DNA of 64,000 bases. Origin: Rhizophagus clarus (lineage: Eukaryota; Glomeromycota; Glomeromycetes; Glomerales; Glomeraceae). Location: assembly GCA_015698045.1 (NCBI GenBank), contig BLAL01000060.1, positions 932,501-996,500 on the forward strand, in the 5' to 3' direction. The position numbers and the translations under genes are program-made. Numbering within the stretch: position 1 is the first letter of the stretch; the number at the start of each line of letters is the position of its first letter. Shown piece by piece: positions 57,105 to 64,000 of the stretch. A model generated the notes under the pieces. The model had not been told where the DNA came from, ran no database searches, and worked only from the letters and a program-made list of their open reading frames with translations.

Positions 57105-58850
57105 TTGTTATTTCTCTCTTCCCTTTTTAATTTGCTCAGAGAAGTAGACTTACAATTCTATAATGTTTTATTACAAGATGTTTTTCTTTACCACCCAAAA
57201 ATCCTGATCCTCACCTTCTATCAGTTCCTTCTGTTTTCATTTCATAGACTCAACTTGTACACGAATCATTGCACCACTTTTAACACGTGCTGGGAGTCAT
57301 AAAAAAGGAGTTTCGGTTGCAACTATATCTTTCAAACAATTTATCAAGTTCCTTGGATCAAATTATTACATTTGTTACTTCTTTTGCTCTTCTATTAGGT
57401 CAACAGAATATAGCATAACAAAGATTTATTATATGCTAATTATATTGTGAACATATGAATTCTAGTAGAACATTAGATTTACATAGCAGCTGATGCGTAC
57501 ATCTATGGCTGAAGTGAACTTTAAAAATAATTTGAATTCTTAGGATTTTTTTTATCAGAACCAACCATTGGGACTTACTGCTGAAACCCGAAATTACCTT
57601 ACAAAAAGAGTGTTTTTTTTAGACGTACAAGTTATTTCTAATCTCATTCGGTAAGAAAAGAGTTACATTTTATATTTTGAAATGTATTTTATCATTACAG
57701 GCTTGAGCAAGAGTATCTAAAAAGCTTATCTAGTGATTTATGGAGGAACACTTGTTGACAATAAGAATATCAAAGATTTATACCAACTGCTAATTCCAAT
57801 AAATTTGACAAGTAAGTTATTTTAAAAATAAAAATAATTGTCTTTTTAAAAATAAATAAACATTAATTTTGATTTAAAAATTTTAGTTCCATATCGGATC
57901 GTCTAAAATTGATTGATCGCGATCATTCCGGTCTAATCTCAAATATTGGAAATTTGTACCTGCATAGTTAATAGTGATATATTTACCAATGATGATGTCC
58001 ATATTGAATGGAACACGATAACGCATCATGAGTGATATTGATATATCTTGATTTAATTTATGGTACGATCAATGGTAAAACCATGAAGGATCTAATAGAA
58101 ATGGTCGAGTTTAATCTGTAATTAGTAAAAAGTTGTCCCATTATAAAAGTTATATAAGACTAATTATTGCGTTAATTCTACCATCTCTAACGAATTTACA
58201 ATATATAATGGAATTATATGAGAGTGTAAAAGAATGGAAATATTTTTTAAGTATGGCTCTTTATGAGGATTCCTATTTTATAGGACATCGTAAAATATTC
58301 CTTAGTTCTTTATGAATTAATATTTAAAGTCTCAAGTCCAATAACCAGCATTGATATAGGTTTGTTACTTTTATTCAACCAATTTCCTTTTCCTTCTAAT
58401 TTTCACAAAAAAAAGAACTTATACTAATTCTAATATTCCATCATAGTATTTTAGACATTCGCGTTATAAACCCAGGAGATGAATTTTTCATCATCTGTCC
58501 TCGGTATCGTTTATCCCTTCCGTAGATCAATTTTTATTTATAGTTAGAAAATTTCGGGATAATAATGTTTGTAAGGAACTATTTTCACATCAACTTTTCA
58601 TAATAAATAATAAATTTTATTTACACAATTTATGTTATCCGTCTTTTAGATCGCACTGGAATCTTGAACCTATTCATGACAATTTCCCGGATCTTAACAA
58701 ATAAGATCAATAATATGTTATCTTTAAAGGTACGCCATAAATATCATATTTCTGATTTTACGAGTGTTCAAATGATCTTTGGTTGGACAATCAAAATATT
58801 AGATAGCAAGATTTTTCACGAAGTTAGGGATTTTTTAAACAACTAAGAGG
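57105..58850 (+). pseudogene. Decayed spliced gene, not identified
   Basis: This stretch is of gene-like complexity with exon-sized frames and plausible splice sites. It includes FNLLREVDLQFYNVLLQD, then NQPLGLTAETRNYLTKRV and FFLDVQVISNLI ending at GTAAGA (57650). After TTATCATTACAG (57701) a frame carries KAYLVIYGGTLVDNK and NIKDLYQLLIPINLT to GTAAGT (57810). Further short frames are IMELYESVKEWKYFLSMA and RHKYHISDFTSVQMIF. The YIYGGTL-like piece recalls a BTB/POZ domain, but the match is short. Several stops and frame changes intervene, so I call it decayed. The family remains open. Confidence 0.3.
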
Positions 58851-59186
58851 ATGGAGGTATGACACAAAAAAAAAGGTGAAACAAAATTGAATCTTTTAAA
58901 TGAAGAAACGTTTTATTACTTTATTACCTGTACCTTTTTTCTTTTCCCTTTCAAAATTATTGACATTAGGCAATTCCTTAAAAAGTTAATATATTGGTGT
59001 AATGATTTCTTTACGTATTTTATAATACGTATATAAATAAAAAATTATTTTATTACTATTTTAACAATGTATTATCTCGCAAGAATTAGTTAGAATGAAA
59101 ATTACGGTCCTTTCATACAAGAAAACAGATCATTATTCTATCTGAAGAGGTTTAAACAAATTTTTGGTCTTGATTTCTTGATTTGT

Positions 59187-59210
59187 AAAAAAAAAAAAAA
59201 AAAAAAAAAT
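59187..59210. repeat. Homopolymer A run
   Basis: About 22 A residues follow TTTGTA. It may mark the 3' end of a retrocopied sequence lying to its left, but no target duplication was found. Confidence 0.6.
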
Positions 59211-59314
59211 ATAAAAAAATAATTAAACAGCAGTTTCATCTTGTACGGGCCTCTGCTCTTAAATGCACATTTTTTCTTCGAATTTAACAAGTGGCTGATT
59301 TCTTTCTTCTCTTT

Positions 59315-59750
59315 GTTGTTTACGATGGGTTTCTTCTATTTGCTCGTGATTCCTTTTGCGTTTACCACGAACATTGTTGTTTACGATGATTTTCTTCTAT
59401 TTGCTCGCGATTCCTTCTGCGTTCACCGCGAACATTGTTGTTTACGATGATTTTCCTTTTGCGTTTACCACGAACATTGTTGTTTACGATGATTTTCTTC
59501 TATTTGCTCGCGATTCCTTCTGCGTTCACCGCGAACATTGTTGTTTACGATGATTTTCTTCTATTTGCTCGCGATTCCTTCTGCGTTCACCGCGAACATT
59601 GTTGTTTACGATGATTTTCTTCTATTTGCTCGTGATTCCTTTTGCGTTTACCACGAACATTGTTGTTTACGATGATTTTCTTCTATTTGCTCGCGATTCC
59701 TTTTCGTTTACCACGAACATTGTTGTTTACGTTGTTTTCTTCTTTTGCTA
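59315..59750. repeat. 61-bp minisatellite, seven copies
   Basis: GAACATTGTTGTTTACGATG starts at 59369, 59430, 59472, 59533, 59594 and 59655, with a variant at 59715. Spacings are 61, 42, 61, 61, 61 and 60, so one copy has lost about 19 bp. Units include CGCGATTCCTTCTGCGTTCA. 61 is not divisible by three, so open frames here change phase with every copy and are not genes. Copies are nearly identical, suggesting recent expansion. Confidence 0.92.
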
Positions 59751-60280
59751 GATATGCTAACGGGTCCCTTTATGTGCCTTTAGACTTCTTCATGGTCTAA
59801 TAAAGAAAGAATGTTACTAAATAATTTTTTTTTTAACAAATAATTATATCATTATATCATAAATTACCATTTGAAAATTGAGAGAAGAGGAGAACAGTAT
59901 AGAAATATAGTGGTTTGAAAAAAGTTCGAAGAACCAAAGAAAGATTTTAAAGCTCAAGACCTTTATTTATACAAAATGGTTGAGTATAATAATATGGTTA
60001 CGTACAGTATTTGATTGTGTTTATTGTGTTTTGTATGAATCGTGAATTCGTGATCCGTGAATCGCTGAATCGCTCACGCGTTTCGTGCTTGATTAGATTT
60101 TATAACAAAGACGTGTTAAAATCTTGGGAACATGTCACGGTGAACCAAACGGATGTTATTAAATAAATAGTAAACTTTTTGACGCGCGCTTTTTAGCACG
60201 CGTATTTATATAACGCATTGATTGGTGAAAGAGGTGAACCAAACCTGTTGTTATGTTTACATCATATGATTACTAGATCA
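59751..60280. other. Upstream region, no gene recognised
   Basis: This is ordinary complexity with words like GTGAATCGCTGAATCGCTC and GGTGAACCAAAC repeated at about 60139 and 60235. These could be promoter-proximal elements for the unit starting at 60281. Confidence 0.35.
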
Positions 60281-60290
60281 CTATAAATTA
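60281..60290 (+). promoter_or_regulatory. Possible TATA box
   Basis: CTATAAATTA is followed by a CT-rich leader (TTTTTGTCCGTGTCTGG, TCTTCTATCTTTCTTAAACC) typical of fungal promoters. It lies about 380 bp upstream of the 60664 ATG. Confidence 0.35.
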
Positions 60291-60663
60291 CATCCTTTCT
60301 TTTTGTCCGTGTCTGGAGTAGTCTGAACTCTTCTATCTTTCTTAAACCTTCAGTCTTTTAAATCTTCCTTCCGTGAGTTCCGTCTTCCCGGTCTTTCTCT
60401 TCTTAAACTCGTCCGATCTCTCGAACTCTTCCAGTTCTGCAAGCTACGCTAGATAACAGAATAAACTAAGGATCGAACCAAGGAGAAAATAAAGAAAGGA
60501 AAAAGAAGAAAAAAGGAAAATTATAAATAATAAAAAAACATAAACTGCTTCCATCTATAAGGAGCTTAGGAGCTGGAATTCCGGGTTTCTCAATTAAAAG
60601 GCTTTGCCGTCTCCCGCGCGCAAGAAAATCCTGAGAATAAATAATGTAAAATCCGAAATCCCT

Positions 60664-60990
60664 ATGGATCCGATAACCAGGCTTTTGTCTGCTTCACAAG
60701 TTCATGAGAAAGTCTTCTCGCAAATGCCGCCAATAGCGACACATTATGCGGTAAAAAAGGGAGTTGAAACTCGGATGATGAACTACAGCAGCCTTCTCGC
60801 AAATGCCATCAATTGTGACACATTATGCGGCAAAAAAAGTAGCAACGCGAAACAAGAGGCTCAACACGAAGTTTCTTTTTCAAAGATTGGACCTGAAGAT
60901 ATATTGGAAATAACTAGGCTTGTTAAATCCATGCATATGACATTAGGAGGTATCGATAAGAAAAACGGAAGAACTGTACGCAGCCTCTAA
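60664..60990 (+). CDS. Hypothetical protein with an internal duplication
   Basis: From ATG 60664 (MDPITRLLSASQVHEKVFSQ) the frame runs 108 codons to TAA at 60988. The open frame extends upstream to about 60604 without an ATG, so an upstream exon is possible. A block of about 48 bp (CTTCTCGCAAATGCCGCCAA...ACACATTATGCGG) is repeated 80 bp later (60712 and 60792). It is read in different phases, giving SQMPPIATHYAVKKG and LANAINCDTLCGKK. This argues for a recent duplication rather than a protein repeat. Higher GC than the flanks supports coding. There is no family match, and a fragment of a decayed gene is equally likely. Confidence 0.4.
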   Translation: MDPITRLLSASQVHEKVFSQMPPIATHYAVKKGVETRMMNYSSLLANAINCDTLCGKKSSNAKQEAQHEVSFSKIGPEDILEITRLVKSMHMTLGGIDKKNGRTVRSL

Positions 60991-61751
60991 TCAAAAAGCA
61001 TATAGCACTGCAAAGGGTGTAAAACCGACAAGCTAACCGTAAAAAATTCACATCTTCTTTAACAAAGGGTGGGCCTCTACGGTGGTGGGTATAGAATAGT
61101 TAACTTCTTCACTATGTTTGCTTTGTATAGTTTTGTTTTATATGCATACTGTAACTATTTACTATAATAAATAAAATAAAAAAAAAAATAAAATTTCTAT
61201 ATACATAAGCTAGATTGTTACACAAAAATTTACTATTTATAAAAATTTTTTTTTAATTTAAAGATCAGACCTGAAGGTAATAATGATTTTGCATTTAATA
61301 TTTGCATACTGCAAGATTTGATAGATATAAAGAGGCTAGTTGCTTATAAGTTATACCACTTTGGAAATTAAATGTAGCAAACAGTTAATATTTATTTAAT
61401 TAAGACCCTTTTATTTAACGTTGCATTTGGAATATGAAATGTAGAATTACGAGAGTGGTATTACTTTCAATACGAAAATTACGATAATTTATAATGAACG
61501 GGTTTATTGCACGCGCCGGAATCTGATTATTCTTGAAACTCGACTAGCCCGTTAAAAAAACTTATGTTTCTTCTGTCAAAGTCTCTTCTGGTAAGTCTTT
61601 CTCAATCTTTAAGCGAGTCACTTTTAGCAAAACCCAACAAAGTTGCCTCTAACGAAACTTCTAATAATGTTATTCAGCTATTTCTTCGTCATACGGAAAA
61701 AAACAAAAGCACAAAGTGAACATTCTTTAGATATTTCTTTATATAATAATG
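60991..61751. other. Spacer before the topoisomerase II remnant
   Basis: AT-rich with ordinary complexity. I see no convincing N-terminal topoisomerase II sequence here. GTTAAAAAAACTTATGTTTC and neighbours give no long frame. Confidence 0.35.
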
Positions 61752-63160
61752 TACATACCGGAGCTTATTTTTGGTCATCCTTCAACAATATCTAATTATA
61801 GTGATAATGAAAGATAATTAATACAATTGTTGAAACTGTTGATGGATCTGCCAAAAAAAAGTACCGTCAAATATTGTAATGATTGTAATAGAATATCGTG
61901 TGTATGATTTGGCTAGATCTGTAAGATGTCATGCATTGATTGAAATCAGAGTTTGTCCTGATGTATTTGGGTGAAACTGACAACTTTGTCGATTTCGATC
62001 ATCCCATTTCCAGAAATATTTTAGCTTCTCTAAAGGATTTAGTCATGTTGATATGCAGACCAAAATTAATGAGAACAGCCACTGAACAGCCACAAAGAAG
62101 GTTAAGAACGCAAAAATACACAAATGTTTGTCTTTATATTCGGCGTTTGGCGTACACCTTCAGAATATGATTCGAGCATAATTAAAAGAATGCTGGATGA
62201 AGTTAAATGCCGACAAAGCAAGAGAAAACCTACTGGTAAAATCGTAGGTACTACTAATCTGGAATAATGCCGGCGGTATAAAAACAAAACGATAATATTG
62301 CACTTTGGTGATTCTGTAAAGGCTTGGGACTTTTTCGCTTTGTTGAAAAATATTGAATGTGGGGGGATGTGCATATATCGGATATGAATGATGTAGAGAT
62401 ACGACATATAAAGCAAATTTTAAACAAGATGAAGATATACATCAACAGAATTGCGGAGATCTCATGATAATGACTGATCGATATCACGGTGGAATCATAT
62501 AAATAGGTTGATGGTTAAGAAATTACGAACCTCTGAATTACAATGTTGAAGAGATCATGATAACTGATTTTATCACCTGGCCACTAATGGGCATCTAGAA
62601 GGTTCAATTGATTTAATTGAAATAGGTTATTAATTTCTTATTGATTGTTATTATAATATATCTTGCTTAAAATGTTTAGTTTTTTATTAATATAGTTACA
62701 TTATAATTAGAGATATTCCTCCGAGTCAAGGGTCATATTTTTGAAATGAAGATGATGCGTTCAACTCTGGCCTGTTAAAGGTAAAAAGCAACAGCAAAAG
62801 AGCTTTATCAAGCATATTATAATTATAATATTATAAATATAAAAAGTCTAAATAGTTTATTTTTTATATTGTGATCCGTTAGATGCCCGTGTCCAGGATG
62901 ATAAAAAAGTAAAGGATGATGACCCATTTATTTACTACTAGCATAGTAAATAACTAATACTTATCAACAAAGGGTTATTTAGTTCAGTCGAGACGATAAT
63001 GACTTGATGGGTTTATGCCAAACTTTTCTATACGTGCATTAAATGTAAACGAAACCATCGTTGCAATGGCTCATGATTTTGTTGGTTCGAACATTCTTCA
63101 TGGAGTAGGTCAACAAGAAGTCAAGTTTTTTATTGATCTGGTATAACTATGTAACATATA
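61752..63160 (+). pseudogene. TOP2: DNA topoisomerase II remnant
   Basis: Motifs of eukaryotic type IIA topoisomerase appear in the correct order but in shifting frames. ATPase domain: YIPELIFGH followed by SNYSDNE (61752-61811). Then VETVDGSAKKKYRQI (about 61830). Transducer: RVYDLARSVR (about 61896). Pre-TOPRIM: TGKIVGTTNLE. TOPRIM: GDSVKA (62306-62323), where EGDSAK is usual, with the Glu lost. Then VEIRHIKQIL and DLMIMTDRYH (62457-62490), where MTDxDHDG is usual. Cleavage core: NETIVAMAHDFVGSN (about 63050). Spacing is much shorter than in the intact enzyme (about 1.4 kb versus over 2 kb for this span), so there are internal deletions as well as frameshifts. The recognition is mine from motif order. 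Confidence 0.8.
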
Positions 63161-63630
63161 GGAAGTTCTTTTGATATTTTTCAAATTTTATTATATGTCA
63201 ATATTGTATAATAGATTTTAATCTTTCACAGTAAAAAAATAAAACTTCATGAAATTTAGTTATATACCTTAGATTTCACTCGATTATATTATTTTGATCT
63301 AATCCTAACAATAATACGTAATAGTAGTTACCTAATACTAGACATGATTAAATAGAAATGCAAGTCAAAAAAGCTCTTAAATACCTTCACCCAATCATTC
63401 ATCCTACTAGTTTCTTGCTTCGATCCATTTTCCCCCAACTCTAATTTTCCTTCATAAAAAGTGAAAAGAACATTTAATAAAAGGGAGGTAATGAAGTCCT
63501 GCGTTATTAAATACAACACTCGCTCATTGTTACAATCTCATAATTCTAATCTCCAAAGTAATCATAGAAGACAAACTTTGCTTATCCACAAATGAGAGAA
63601 ATCAAACTGAACAATGCATGAGAGGCCATC
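63161..63630. other. Spacer between two gene remnants
   Basis: AT-rich. A short minus-strand frame (63328-63519) shows no recognisable motif and I do not call it. Confidence 0.35.
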
Positions 63631-63639
63631 TTTGATAAC

Positions 63640-64000
63640 GATGGATTTGACTCTTTCGGTTCTTAAATAACGGATATAGTGACTTACAATTAGAAGGTGC
63701 CTGGTCAATCTGACGCGGGCAAAGGAACATTATACTGAAGGTGCTGAACTGGTTGATTCTATCTTTGATGTTCTTCGTAAAAAAGCAAAATTGCTGATTC
63801 AAGATTTTAGGTGTTCCATTTACTTGGTATAGCGTCCCCACAAGTTCAGGCACCTTCGTTGAAACCTTGTAATGCTGTAATTTTAGTCCATCAATTAGCA
63901 GAAATTGTGATTAAGCTTCGCATCAATAACGATAAAGAAGCCTTATAATGTATGAATGATAATGGTGAACCAGCTTATTTCGCGTTTTAATAGAGAACAA
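63640..64000 (+). pseudogene. TUB2: Beta-tubulin remnant, runs off the window
   Basis: Pieces match beta-tubulin in order, in changing frames. GFDSFGS and NGYSDLQLE (63643-63695) correspond to the HGIDxxGxYxGxSDLQLE region. AKEHYTEGAELVDSIFDVLRK (from about 63719) corresponds to GHYTEGAELVDSVLDVVRK. YSVPTSSGTFVETL is followed by CNAVILVHQLAE and NNDKEAL (63830-63945), corresponding to the PYNATLSVHQLVE...DNEAL region. Large intervening parts (including the GGGTGSG nucleotide loop) are missing. This is therefore a deleted, frameshifted pseudogene. No intron is visible in the pieces, which would suit a retrocopy, but that is weak evidence. Confidence 0.82.

Noticed and set aside
59241..59553. 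Short frames across the 61-bp repeats
   Set aside because: The repeat length is not a multiple of three, so the same DNA is read in a new phase in each copy.
63328..63519. 63-codon minus-strand frame between the two gene remnants
   Set aside because: No motif and no homology I can name. Its length is expected by chance.

Overview
The window reads as AT-rich, repeat-dominated nuclear DNA of a eukaryote with short spliceosomal introns. It is most likely an early-diverging fungus of the arbuscular mycorrhizal (Glomeromycotina) type. That is an inference from the very AT-rich base composition, introns of about 60-100 bp, and the mix of LINE, hAT, Tc1 and large unclassified DDE transposons with decayed reading frames. 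There are no prokaryotic operons, no CRISPR array and no recognisable rRNA or tRNA gene.

Layout. 1-7.3 kb: a LINE on the minus strand (ORF1, then endonuclease-reverse transcriptase-RNase H), cut by the left edge. 7.35-11.05 kb: a complete-ended DNA transposon (TTA target duplication, GGCCAC termini) with one long DDE-type transposase frame. 11.3-17.6 kb: arrays of short splice-site-bracketed cores, split by a 3.8 kb terminal-inverted-repeat element that carries an intact four-exon Myb/SANT-like gene. 18.5-20.1 kb: a fold-back repeat with a nested pogo-like MITE. 21-23.3 kb: a transposon-associated gene split by a hAT-type MITE. 23.6-29.8 kb and 37.9-48.6 kb: two CACTA-like elements with similar internal repeats. 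The second was invaded by a 6.6 kb hAT element carrying a transposase gene and an accessory gene. 32.1-34.2 kb: another core array. 35.9-37.7 kb: a LINE ORF1-only insertion with a 16-bp target duplication. 49.4-56.2 kb: two more hAT-type MITEs and a near-complete Tc1 element. 57-64 kb: decayed remnants of host-type genes, clearly including DNA topoisomerase II and beta-tubulin, the latter cut by the right edge.

Two themes run through the window. First, most transposon genes are full-length in layout but carry isolated premature stops, many at positions where the reading frame calls for Trp, Arg or Gln. That fits C-to-T / G-to-A transitions (deamination or a RIP-like process) better than frame scrambling. 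Second, at least six arrays repeat a unit made of a 24-50 bp less AT-rich core bounded by AG and GTAAG-like sequences, separated by intron-length AT-rich spacers that contain a hairpin. In two arrays most cores are 36 bp and stay open in one phase, giving a Leu/Asp-rich 12-residue repeat. This is the least explained structure here.

The insertions can be ordered: element into array, hAT into CACTA-like element, MITE into gene, MITE into fold-back arm. Most calls rest on target-site duplications and terminal repeats read directly from the sequence.
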